This document shows positions 44,518 through 54,063 of a stretch of DNA of 64,000 nt, piece after piece. The DNA lies in assembly GCA_943787445.1 (NCBI GenBank), contig CALSML010000026.1:62001-126000 (forward strand), in the 5' to 3' direction. The notes beneath the pieces were generated by a model. The model had not been told where the DNA came from, did not search any database, and was given only the letters and a program-made list of their open reading frames with translations. Both the position numbers and the translations under genes were made by a program. Within the stretch, counting starts at the first letter, position 1. Each line of letters begins with the position of its first letter. Origin of the DNA: an uncultured Alphaproteobacteria bacterium. Lineage in GTDB: Bacteria > Pseudomonadota > Alphaproteobacteria > UBA6615.

Positions 44518-45468
44518 TTAGAGAATCAACGCGCGGACGCTTTCGATCTGGAAAGCGAGAAAGCCCGCATACAGCAGGACCAGAAGCGTACCTTCGCGCT
44601 GACACAGACGCCCGCCGTTGAGCATCAGCGGGATCAGCAGGACCGTCACCCCAAGCAGCAGCCAGATGTCAAATTCGAGCAATGTCGGTGACACCGCCAG
44701 CGGGGAGACAACCGCAACCGCGCCGGTAATTCCGAGGAGGTTGAAGATGTTGCTGCCCAGGACATTGCCGAGCGCCACGTCGCCATGTCCGCGCATGCTC
44801 GCAACAACGACGATGGCCAGTTCGGGCAGGCTGGTCCCGATGGCCACCAGGGTGAGGCCGATCACGGTTTTCGACACACCCAGAGATTCGGCGACGGTCA
44901 CACCACCATCGACCAGAAGTTTGGCGCCAATGACTGTGCCGATGAGGCCTCCGAGTAGGAAGACGGCGGCGATCACGGTGCGCTCGGGCACGCCGGAGAC
45001 CTCTTCGACCTCCTTGGCGTGGAGACTTTCTGCTTCGGACTGGCGTTCGGCGCGATAGGTAACGATCAGATACAACGCCAAGGTGGCCAGCAGCGCGATG
45101 CCATGCCAGAACGCAAAGACTCCGGTCAGGGCGATTGCCACAAACAGAATGGTTGCGATCAGCACCATCGAGCCGTCGCGCGCGATCACATGCGGTGCGC
45201 AGGCCACCGGCTGGATTAGTGCGGCGATTCCCAGAATGAGGAGCATATTCGCCAGATTGCTGCCGATCACATTGCCCAACGCAAGATCAGGTGCTCCTTC
45301 CAACGTGGCTGTCATCGTGGTGACGAGTTCAGGCGCAGAGGTGCCGATCGCGACGACGGTCAGGCCGATGATGAGGGGGGACAGGCCCAGGCGCCGGGCA
45401 ATGCCGACGGCGCCGCGTACCATGAAATCCGCTGAGAACAGAAGCAGCGCCAGTCCGATCGCTGCCAT
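44518..45468 (-). CDS. Calcium/sodium antiporter (CaCA family, YrbG-like)
   Basis: 316 residues from MAAIGLALLLFSADFMVRGA; the open frame extends to 45627 without conserved sequence. Ten to eleven helices in two inverted halves carry the alpha repeats: VVAIGTSAPELVTTMTATLE with DLALGNVIGSNLANMLLILG, and VAIGTSLPELAIVVVASMRG with DVALGNVLGSNIFNLLGITG. The acidic and Gly-Ser-Asn residues of the cation site are conserved. It exchanges Ca2+ (or K+) against Na+ or protons across the inner membrane. The 285 bp towards uvrC hold no gene that I can support. Confidence 0.92.
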   Translation of the reverse strand: MAAIGLALLLFSADFMVRGAVGIARRLGLSPLIIGLTVVAIGTSAPELVTTMTATLEGAPDLALGNVIGSNLANMLLILGIAALIQPVACAPHVIARDGSMVLIATILFVAIALTGVFAFWHGIALLATLALYLIVTYRAERQSEAESLHAKEVEEVSGVPERTVIAAVFLLGGLIGTVIGAKLLVDGGVTVAESLGVSKTVIGLTLVAIGTSLPELAIVVVASMRGHGDVALGNVLGSNIFNLLGITGAVAVVSPLAVSPTLLEFDIWLLLGVTVLLIPLMLNGGRLCQREGTLLVLLYAGFLAFQIESVRALIL

Positions 45469-45746
45469 AAGAAAGCCGGTGTAACTGATTTGGGTTCTCC
45501 CGGAATTTGTGCCCCGTAACGCGGCACTTGGAGGGACCGCACGCAGTGTGCGACCTACATCGCGATGAAACGTTGTGTTTTCAAGATAAATATTGGATTT
45601 CCGCTTGTTGTGAACCGGAAAATTCATGCTGTTCGGCGGTCATGCGGCATGGCCGCATATGCAAATTGCAGATAAGTTACGGTTTCCGAAGATGCTTGCG
45701 TGAGAAGAGGTTTGCATGGAACCGCAGCTGCAGATGGTGAACAGTA

Positions 45747-45974
45747 TTATCGAAACAGGAGCTGTTCCTTGGTTTCGGAGAACGGGCCGTCCTTCAGGCT
45801 GGTCTTGCCGTCCCGCACGGTTAGGCAGGTGGCGGTGGATGTGGGCTGCAGGGCGTCACCGCTCTTGAAATGTCCCTGGGCGATCATGTCCTGAGTGAAT
45901 TTGCCGTAGGCTTGGAAGGTTTCCGGGTCGTGGTTGCCGGTTTCCTCGTTGTAGATCAGTGCCATGAATTGCAT
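45747..45974 (-). pseudogene. YCII/DGPF-domain protein, truncated
   Basis: 75 residues: MQFMALIYNEETGNHDPETF, FTQDMIAQGHFKSGDALQPT, ATCLTVRDGKTSLKDGPFSE, TKEQLLFR and stop. This is the first two thirds of a YCII-like protein (DGPF motif, usually near 115-120 residues, ending in a GGFYLIEAxDLDEAxEWAAR block). In none of the three frames downstream does such a block appear, so the end is missing rather than frameshifted. It may be a remnant or an aberrant short protein. The 278 bp on to the antiporter start contain nothing I can support. Confidence 0.7.
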
Positions 45975-46131
45975 TTGGGTTTCTCCTTGGTTCGCGTGTG
46001 AATGAGCATCGTGTTCCTTGCGAATGACGATCGCATACAACTGTCGTACGGGTGCGGCCGATTTCGACAATTCTGCGGAAAAAGTTCCCAAAATATCCAG
46101 AGGTGCCCCCGGATCGGGTGAAACCCGCGTT

Positions 46132-48375
46132 TCAGGCCCCGCGACGGGTGCGACGTTTCCGACCACCCTTGCCACTGCCACGCTGCGGCTTGGCGGTGAG
46201 ATTGACCTTGGTTCGGGCGGCGCGCTGGGCACGCAATCCTGCTTCGGCGTCGTCACTGTCCTGCCACGGGGAACCGTCGAGATCGGCGCCCATGGATTCC
46301 AGCTGTTTGGTTTCCAGCAGTTTGATCTCATCACGCAGATTGGCGGCTTCCTCGAATTCCAGATCAGCCGCAGCATTGTGCATGCGTTGTTCCAGTTCGG
46401 CGATATAGGTCTGCAGGTCCTTGCCAACGAGATGTGATGTCTCGTCATCCTCGATTTCTACCGTCACACGGTCACGTTCGAAGACGCTGCGCAGGATGTC
46501 GGAGATATTCGAGCGGATCGATTCCGGGGTGATTCCGTTTTCGGCGTTGTAGGCCTGCTGTTTTTCCCGGCGTCGTGCCGTTTCGTCGAGGGCTGCGGTC
46601 AGGCTCTTGGTCATGGTGTCGGCATAGAGGATGACCCGTCCATCGACGTTTCGCGCAGCGCGGCCGATGGTCTGGACCAGCGATGTCTTGGAGCGCAGAT
46701 AACCCTCCTTGTCGGCATCCAGAATGGCCACGAGGGCGCATTCGGGAATGTCCAGTCCCTCACGCAGCAGATTGATGCCGATCAGAATATCAAAGGTGCC
46801 CAGCCGCAGATCACGCAGAATCTCGATGCGTTCCAGAGTCTCGATATCCGAATGCATGTAACGGACCTTCAGGCCCTGTTCGTGCATGTACTCGGTGAGA
46901 TCCTCGGACATGCGCTTGGTCAGGGTGGTGACCAGAATGCGATTGCCCTTTGCAACGACCTCCTTGCACTCGGCGATCAGATCATCGACCTGGGTTCCGA
47001 CAGGGCGGACAATGCAGACCGGGTCTATCAGTCCGGTGGGGCGCACGACCTGTTCGGCAAAGACACCGCCGGTCTGTTCCATTTCCCAATCCCCCGGAGT
47101 GGCGGAGACATACACCGTCTGGGGCCGCATGGCGTACCATTCCTCGAATTTGAGGGGACGGTTGTCGACGCAGGAGGGCAGCCGGAAGCCGAACTCCGCC
47201 AGAGTGCCCTTGCGGGAAAGATCGCCACGGAACATGCCGCCGACCTGCGGCACGGCGATGTGCGATTCATCGACAAACAGCAACGCATCCTGGGGCAGGT
47301 ATTCGAACAATGTCGGGGGCGGTTCGCCGGGAGTGCGTCCGGTGAGGTGGCGCGAATAATTCTCGATGCCCGGACAGACGCCGGTGGCCGCGATCATTTC
47401 CAGATCAAAGGTCGTGCGCTGTTCGATCCGTTGCGCTTCGAGCAGCCGTCCCTCGCTGTGTAGCACCTTCAATTGGCTGTCGAGCTCGGCCTTGATGGTC
47501 TTGAGCGCCTGCTGCAGGGAGGGTTTGGGCGTGATGTGATGGGAATTGGCGAAGATCTTGACCCGGTCCAGATCATCCATGCTCGCGCCGGTCAGCGGGT
47601 CGAATTCCTTGATGGATTCGATCTCGTCACCAAACAGCGACAGGCGCCAAGCGCGGTCTTCCAGATGGGCCGGGAAGATTTCGATGGTGTCGCCACGGGC
47701 GCGCAGCATGCCGCGGTAGAAATTCGCATCGTTGCGCCGGTATTGCAATTCGGTCAGGTCCCGCAGAATCTGTGTGCGATCCACGCGATCCCCGACTTCG
47801 TAGGTCTTGGTCATCTTCAGATAGGATTCCGCATCCCCGATACCGTAGATGCAGGAAACCGAGGCGACGATGATCACATCGCGTCGTTCGAAGAGGACAC
47901 GCGTGGCCGAATGGCGCATGCGGTCGATCTGTTCGTTGATCGAGGATTCCTTCTCGATATAGGTGTCCGAGCGCGGGACATAGGCTTCGGGCTGGTAGTA
48001 GTCGTAATAGGAAACGAAATACTCCACGGCATTGTTCGGGAAGAAATTTTTCATCTCCCCGTAAAGCTGCGCGGCCAGAGTCTTGTTGGGTGCCAAAATC
48101 AGGGTTGGACGACCTGTTCGCTCGATCACATGGGCCATGGTGAAGGTCTTGCCGGACCCGGTCACGCCCAGCAGAACCTGATCCGTTTCACCCCGGTCGA
48201 GACCATCGATCAGGTCTTCAATGGCCTGAGGCTGATCGCCCGCTGGCGTATAATCGGAGACCAGCTCGAAATTTGCGCGCGCATGACCCGCCGGGTGATC
48301 GTCTGTGAAGACGGGACGCGGCAGTTCCTGTGCCATTGGCAGGTACTTCGCCTGAATTTCCGTAAGCTCGGCCAT
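46132..48375 (-). CDS. uvrB: Excinuclease ABC subunit B
   Basis: 747 residues, intact. It begins after a short variable part with [20 protein letters not shown], then Walker [19 protein letters not shown], the beta-hairpin region [20 protein letters not shown] and [34 protein letters not shown], the helicase motifs [37 protein letters not shown] and [19 protein letters not shown]. The UvrC-binding motif near the end is [20 protein letters not shown], followed by a basic tail [12 protein letters not shown]. It verifies DNA damage and loads UvrC. UvrC is encoded 2 kb away but not in the same operon. I found no clear LexA box upstream. Confidence 0.96.
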   Translation of the reverse strand: MAELTEIQAKYLPMAQELPRPVFTDDHPAGHARANFELVSDYTPAGDQPQAIEDLIDGLDRGETDQVLLGVTGSGKTFTMAHVIERTGRPTLILAPNKTLAAQLYGEMKNFFPNNAVEYFVSYYDYYQPEAYVPRSDTYIEKESSINEQIDRMRHSATRVLFERRDVIIVASVSCIYGIGDAESYLKMTKTYEVGDRVDRTQILRDLTELQYRRNDANFYRGMLRARGDTIEIFPAHLEDRAWRLSLFGDEIESIKEFDPLTGASMDDLDRVKIFANSHHITPKPSLQQALKTIKAELDSQLKVLHSEGRLLEAQRIEQRTTFDLEMIAATGVCPGIENYSRHLTGRTPGEPPPTLFEYLPQDALLFVDESHIAVPQVGGMFRGDLSRKGTLAEFGFRLPSCVDNRPLKFEEWYAMRPQTVYVSATPGDWEMEQTGGVFAEQVVRPTGLIDPVCIVRPVGTQVDDLIAECKEVVAKGNRILVTTLTKRMSEDLTEYMHEQGLKVRYMHSDIETLERIEILRDLRLGTFDILIGINLLREGLDIPECALVAILDADKEGYLRSKTSLVQTIGRAARNVDGRVILYADTMTKSLTAALDETARRREKQQAYNAENGITPESIRSNISDILRSVFERDRVTVEIEDDETSHLVGKDLQTYIAELEQRMHNAAADLEFEEAANLRDEIKLLETKQLESMGADLDGSPWQDSDDAEAGLRAQRAARTKVNLTAKPQRGSGKGGRKRRTRRGA

Positions 48376-48501
48376 GGGCCTTTATATAGGTTGTGCGCGG
48401 GCGGAAAAACCAGTGTGGAACGCACAATCCGGGTTGACCTGAATCAATGCAGGCTCCGTGTCGGAAATTAGTTTCGGCGGCATTACAGAAGGAGACCTGT
48501 C

Positions 48502-48636
48502 ATGCCTGTTGAAAACCTGATTATTTTGGGAATTGTCGTTGTCGGAATGGTGTCATTCACGGTGGTAACGGGCTGGTTGACCGCGGAAAGCGGTGCTGCC
48601 CGCAAGCGTGAGGCGAAAACGCCCCTTATCGAATGA
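48502..48636 (+). CDS. 44-residue single-span membrane protein
   Basis: ATG 48502 has a strong AGAAGGAG site nine bases upstream. The product starts MPVENLIILGIVVVGMVSFT, one transmembrane helix (residues about 6-27), followed by WLTAESGAARKREAKTPLIE. A short periplasmic start and a basic cytoplasmic end are predicted by the positive-inside rule. It lies between divergent uvrB and the aspartate aminotransferase gene, 95 bp before the latter. It resembles small bitopic proteins that modulate larger membrane complexes, but no partner is evident. Conservation in relatives was not testable here. Confidence 0.65.
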   Translation: MPVENLIILGIVVVGMVSFTVVTGWLTAESGAARKREAKTPLIE

Positions 48637-48710
48637 AATCTGTGGGTGGATTTCGTCCGCAAGTGTTGCGCGGCGACCGGCCCGGGACTACGTTCGCACC
48701 TGCAATATAA

Positions 48711-49934
<1,224 letters not shown>

Positions 49935-50037
49935 GCTGGTTCGTTCCGCCGGGGCGGCGGCTAAACGCAAACGTCATTTGCCCGGCAGGTGATGTCGGGA
50001 TTAGGTCTGGCAACGGTTTTTTCGGTCGGAGATTGCC

Positions 50038-51245
50038 TTGACGGTGCCCACACGTTCTTTGGTCATCATCGCTTTCTGCGCTGTGGCGACGATGTCGTTG
50101 TGGTTTTCCGCATCGGCTGTTGTGCCGGCGCTGCGTCAGAGCGTGGACCTGCCCCCCTTGATTGCCGCGCTGTTCAGCAGTGCGGTACAGGCCGGGTTCG
50201 TTGTCGGAACTCTGATCAGCGCGTTGCTCAATCTGGCAGACCGGATTGAGCCACGCCGGTTCTTTCTCGCATCGGCGTTGCTGGCCGCGGGCGCGAATAT
50301 TCTGATCCTCGCATTCGACCAGGCCTCTTATTCGGTAATCGCATTGCGGTTCGTGACCGGCGTCTGCATGGCCGGGATTTATCCGGTTGGAATGAAACTG
50401 GCGGCAAGTTGGGCCCGGGGTGATATGAGCCTGATGATCGGGGCGCTGGTGGGGGCGCTGGCGCTGGGATCTGCCAGTCCGCATCTGTTCAATGCACTGG
50501 GCGGAATTGACTGGGTCTTCACACTGGTTGCGTCGTCGCTGTCGGCAACGGTCGCCGCGTTCGCGATCCTGCTTGTCGTGGTGGGTCCGAACACGCCCCC
50601 CACACCGCCCTTTCGGATCGATGCGGCCTTCCGTGGTTGGACCCAGCGCGGGCTGCGCCTCGCGAATATTGGGTATCTCGGTCATATGTGGGAGCTCTAC
50701 GCCATGTGGGCGTGGATCGGGGTGTTTCTGGTTGCCAGTTTTCGCGCCACGCTGGGGTCGAGTGCGGATGCGGATACGCTGGCGGCCCTGGCCACTTTCG
50801 TGGTGATGGGATCGGGCGCGCTGGGCTGTGTTGCAGGGGGGTACTGGCGGATCGATATGGTCGCACGACGATCACCATCTTGGCGATGGCGCTCAGCGGC
50901 AGCTGTGCCCTGATCGCGGGGTTTCTGTTCGGCGGTGCGATCTGGCCCCTGTTTGCGCTCTGCGTGGTCTGGGGTGTGTCCGTGGTTGCGAATTCACCGC
51001 AGTTTTCTGCGAGTACGGCAGAGCTGTCCGAGCCCGGATATGTCGGCACCATGCTGACGGTCCAGACGAGTATGGGGTTCCTGCTCACGCTGGTGACGAT
51101 CCATCTGATCCCGGTTGTGGTCGATCTGGTCGGATGGAAGTTCGCATTTGTGATCCTGGTCCCGGGGCCGGTTATCGGCATTGTTGCGATGTGGCGTTTG
51201 CGGAACAGCCCGGACGCGGCGCGTCTGGCCGGTGGCCGTGGTTAG
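50038..51245 (+). CDS. Major facilitator superfamily transporter (one frameshift)
   Basis: Joined length about 402 residues. It starts at TTG 50038 with MTVPTRSLVIIAFCAVATMS, contains ALRFVTGVCMAGIYPVGMKL, SLMIGALVGALALGSASPHL, and after one shift near 50848 continues ADRYGRTTITILAMALSGSC and the helix VGWKFAFVILVPGPVIGIVA. Twelve helices in total. The ADRYGRT loop is a standard MFS motif 2-3 equivalent. The closest general type is the CynX/nitrite-extrusion-like group, but the substrate is not clear. It follows the aminotransferase by about 100 bp. Confidence 0.85.
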
Positions 51246-51306
51246 TGGAAATCATTGAAAAAATGATCGCGTGCAGACCTGTATTTTCAGCCTGACGCAC
51301 TATATC

Positions 51307-51319
51307 TAGAATAATTCTA
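51307..51319. promoter_or_regulatory. TAGAAT-A-ATTCTA palindrome upstream of dps
   Basis: A perfect 13-base palindrome, TAGAATAATTCTA, ends 16 bases before the dps ATG. It resembles the iron-control elements bound by Irr/Fur-family regulators in alphaproteobacteria (TTAGAA / TTCTAA halves). Its position near the start could allow repression of this iron-storage gene. Binding is inferred from sequence only. Confidence 0.5.
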
Positions 51320-51335
51320 AAAAAGAGATTTCACG

Positions 51336-51830
51336 ATGGCTACACCCGCACAACCGGTAGGCATGCCGATCAATATTGGTATCCCCGAAGATCAACGTCA
51401 GGACATCGCCGATGGTTTGTCGCGCCTGCTCGCAGACACCTACACGCTGTATCTGAAGACCCATAACTATCACTGGAACGTTACGGGGCCGATGTTCAAC
51501 ACCCTGCATTTGATGTTCGAGACCCAGTACAACGAGATGGCGCTGGCGGTCGATGAGATCGCGGAACGCATTCGTGCGCTGGGTTTTGCCGCGCCGGGCA
51601 GTTACGCCTCCTATGCCGAATTGTCTTCGATCCCGGAGGCCACCGATGTTCCGGTTGTCGAGGATATGATCCGACAACTTGCCGAAGGGCAGGAGACGGT
51701 CGTGCGCACTGCGCGGGAAGTTTTTCCGGCCGCCGAGGCGGGCAGTGACGAAGCGACAGCGGATTTGCTGACCCAGCGTATGCATTTGCATGAGAAGAAT
51801 GCGTGGATGCTGCGCAGCATGATTGGCTGA
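51336..51830 (+). CDS. dps: Dps family DNA-protection / ferritin-like protein
   Basis: 164 residues. The four-helix bundle starts [20 protein letters not shown], with ferroxidase ligands in [20 protein letters not shown] and [20 protein letters not shown], the intersubunit His-Asp-Glu arrangement of Dps. The N-terminus is short with no lysine-rich DNA-binding tail, so iron storage and peroxide detoxification may be its main roles. It forms 12-mers that oxidise Fe2+ with H2O2. A palindrome just upstream suggests iron-responsive control. Confidence 0.92.
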   Translation: MATPAQPVGMPINIGIPEDQRQDIADGLSRLLADTYTLYLKTHNYHWNVTGPMFNTLHLMFETQYNEMALAVDEIAERIRALGFAAPGSYASYAELSSIPEATDVPVVEDMIRQLAEGQETVVRTAREVFPAAEAGSDEATADLLTQRMHLHEKNAWMLRSMIG

Positions 51831-51944
51831 CGCGTTCTGACCAGAATGGGCGGACGGTATGGAATGATCTTCCATCCGTTGCGCCGCTGGTTGTGAGGCC
51901 TATATTGCTTCCCACAACCGAAACGATCCCAGAAGAGAGATGAG

Positions 51945-52247
51945 ATGGCCGACCTCGACCAAGCGACCCAGACCGAACTCGAAGCCGCAGCGTTTCGCAC
52001 GCTGGTTCAGCATCTGCGCGATAATCCCGATGTGCAGAATATCGACCTGATGAATCTGGCGAATTTCTGTCGGAACTGTCTCTCGAAATGGTATCGCGCC
52101 GCCGCCGAAGAGAAAGGCGTGGAACTCGATTACGAGGAGGCCCGGGAGCTGGTCTACGGGATGCCCTATAGTGAGTGGAAGTCAAAACATCAGACCGAAG
52201 CAACGCCCGAGCAGCTGGCAAAGATGCAGGAAAAGCAGGGCCACTAA
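51945..52247 (+). CDS. DUF1244 family protein
   Basis: 100 residues. The conserved core LEAAAFRTLVQHLRDNPDVQ, NIDLMNLANFCRNCLSKWYR and YEEARELVYGMPYSEWKSKH identifies the DUF1244 family of small helical proteins found in alphaproteobacteria and some gammaproteobacteria. The CRNC pair and the following WY could bind metal or nucleic acid, but no function is established. An AGAGAGATGAG context precedes the ATG. It lies directly upstream of a GNAT gene (eight bp), suggesting co-transcription. Confidence 0.9.
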   Translation: MADLDQATQTELEAAAFRTLVQHLRDNPDVQNIDLMNLANFCRNCLSKWYRAAAEEKGVELDYEEARELVYGMPYSEWKSKHQTEATPEQLAKMQEKQGH

Positions 52248-52255
52248 GCACTGCG

Positions 52256-52744
52256 ATGGGTGACCAATCGCGTCCCGACCCGGACATCCGGTTCGAACAG
52301 GAAGATCTGACCCATCCTGATTCCGTCTGGTGCCTCGATCAGTATTTCGCGGAAATCAATCAGCGCTTCGTGACCGGCTTTGATCGGAATAAAGGTGACA
52401 CATCTACGGATGGTGGTTTTGCACCGCCGACGGGTGCCTTTCTGGTGGCGCGGTTGGCCGGCAAGGCTGTCGGCTGCGGTGGCGTGGCCTATCGGGATGG
52501 GGGCTTTGCGGAAATCAAGCGGATGTGGGTGTCGGACACCGCACGTGGCCAAGGCCTGGGGTACCGTTTGCTGCTGGAACTGGAAGGGATCGCACACCGG
52601 GCCGGGTACAATCTCCTGCGTCTCGATTCCAATCACGCGCTGACCGAGGCGCACCGACTCTATCGGCGTTGCGGATATCGCGAGTTCGCGCGCTACAACG
52701 ACAATCCCTATGCCGAGTTGTGGTTCGAAAAAAATCTGACTTAA
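52256..52744 (+). CDS. GNAT family N-acetyltransferase
   Basis: 162 residues from ATG 52256; the longer open frame starts inside the DUF1244 gene. The acetyl-CoA-binding motif A is RMWVSDTARGQGLGYRLLLE (Q/RxxGxG/A form RGQGLG), preceded by VARLAGKAVGCGGVAYRDGG and followed by LLRLDSNHALTEAHRLYRRC, GYREFARYNDNPYAELWFEK. It acetylates an amine of unknown identity. It overlaps nothing and follows the DUF1244 gene by eight bases. Confidence 0.9.
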   Translation: MGDQSRPDPDIRFEQEDLTHPDSVWCLDQYFAEINQRFVTGFDRNKGDTSTDGGFAPPTGAFLVARLAGKAVGCGGVAYRDGGFAEIKRMWVSDTARGQGLGYRLLLELEGIAHRAGYNLLRLDSNHALTEAHRLYRRCGYREFARYNDNPYAELWFEKNLT

Positions 52745-52849
52745 TGCGGCTGTTCTGCACGTCGGCTTTGCCTTTCCACAGGCGGTTGAGTTAAACGCTG
52801 ATCGCGCTGCATGTCCTTGCGGCACTTAACGTATTCTGGAGAGAGTTTC

Positions 52850-53092
52850 ATGGCAGACACCGGCGAAATCGGGGCAGAGCGCCTGCGCAGCTTTATCGAA
52901 CGTGTGGAGCGTCTGGAAGAAGACCGCTCCAACCTGAACGCGGATATCCGCGAGGTGTATTCGGAAGCCAAATCGGCCGGCTATGATGCCAGGACCATGC
53001 GTCAGATTGTGCGTTTGCGGAAACTGGAGCCCAATGAGCGCCAGGAGCAGGAGCATTTGCTGGAAGTCTATCGGAACGCCGTCGGCATCTAG
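52850..53092 (+). CDS. gapR: GapR-type nucleoid-associated protein (DUF2312)
   Basis: 80 residues from ATG 52850, with GGAGAG upstream; an in-frame ATG at 52811 is unlikely. The sequence ERLRSFIERVERLEEDRSNL, NADIREVYSEAKSAGYDART and MRQIVRLRKLEPNERQEQEH is the full GapR pattern. In Caulobacter GapR forms clamps on overtwisted AT-rich DNA ahead of replication and transcription and stimulates topoisomerases. The family is almost confined to alphaproteobacteria, supporting the taxonomic call. Confidence 0.93.
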   Translation: MADTGEIGAERLRSFIERVERLEEDRSNLNADIREVYSEAKSAGYDARTMRQIVRLRKLEPNERQEQEHLLEVYRNAVGI

Positions 53093-53104
53093 CCGGCGCG
53101 CCGG
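53093..53104. repeat. Perfect 12-base GC palindrome between convergent genes
   Basis: CCGGCGCGCCGG begins right after the gapR stop and ends one base before the transglutaminase-like stop on the other strand. With no T tract or loop it is not a classical terminator, but the extruded stem could contribute to bidirectional termination. Confidence 0.35.
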
Positions 53105-53105
53105 T

Positions 53106-53993
53106 CTAGGCCGGAAAAACGAGCGCCGGTGTGTTCGGACGCATTTCGAGCGACGCCATCATGTCCGGCTCATCGATGCCGTGGGGCAGTCCGATCGTCC
53201 AGACTCGAAAATGGGTCAGGTCATAGGATCCAAAGGATGTGATCATGGCCACATCCGCCGCATCCCGGCCGCGCACCATCTGAATGCGGCCGATCCGGGG
53301 CGTGTTGTGGCGCGCATCAAAGGCGTGCCAGCGCCCGTCCAGAAAGACCTCGAACCAGGCGCAGAAATCGGTGGGACCGGTTTCCTCGGCACCGATATCG
53401 GAGATGTATCCGCTGACATAGCGTGCAGGAATGTTCATCGCGCGGCACAGGGTGATCGCGAGATGCGCGAAATCCCGGCACACGCCCGTTTTTTCGAGAT
53501 GTACCTGATGGGCGGTCTTGGTGGGGCGTCCGAACTTGTAGTCGAAGGTCGTTTGTTCGTGGACATAGTCGCAAATGGCCTGAACCTGTTGCCATCCCGG
53601 CGTGTAGAAGCCGAAATTCTCCCATGCGAAATCACCCATCTCGTCTGACTCGCAGTAGCGGCTGGGAGCCAGGAACTGCAATGTCTCGGCGGGCAGGTCC
53701 TGAATCGTCGCCAGACGCGCATCGGAGACGACAGGGTCAGGGCGGCTGTCGACCTCTGTGATGCAATCCGACCACAGGGAGAACTCGCCCTTGGGCGCAA
53801 CGATCCGCGAGAACTGGTTTCCGAAGGTGTCGGAATAGGTCTCGATCGGAACCGCTGGCTCGGTCCGGATCTGGGATGAGCCAAACAGCACACCGTCGAA
53901 ATCAGGGTGTGGCGAAAGAGCCAGCAACATGGGGAGAAGGGCGTGGCTTTCGATCGTGATCTCGAAGCCAAATCTGATGTGTGCGGTATCCAA
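53106..53993 (-). CDS. Transglutaminase-like family protein
   Basis: 295 residues. The N-terminal beta-domain starts IRFGFEITIESHALLPMLLA, and the papain-like core has the triad elements HLEKTGVCRDFAHLAITLCR (Cys), GPTDFCAWFEVFLDGRWHAF (His region is WHAFDARH) and DARHNTPRIGRIQMVRGRDA (Asp). This is the TGc cysteine-protease-like fold, often an amidase or isopeptidase. No signal peptide is seen, so it is cytoplasmic. It stands alone between gapR and the oxidoreductase. Confidence 0.88.
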   Translation of the reverse strand: MDTAHIRFGFEITIESHALLPMLLALSPHPDFDGVLFGSSQIRTEPAVPIETYSDTFGNQFSRIVAPKGEFSLWSDCITEVDSRPDPVVSDARLATIQDLPAETLQFLAPSRYCESDEMGDFAWENFGFYTPGWQQVQAICDYVHEQTTFDYKFGRPTKTAHQVHLEKTGVCRDFAHLAITLCRAMNIPARYVSGYISDIGAEETGPTDFCAWFEVFLDGRWHAFDARHNTPRIGRIQMVRGRDAADVAMITSFGSYDLTHFRVWTIGLPHGIDEPDMMASLEMRPNTPALVFPA

Positions 53994-54063
53994 GACGGCT
54001 GGTTACCACGAAATGGAACAAATGCATTCGCTATGTTTTTGCAAATGACGATTTGGCGTGGAT

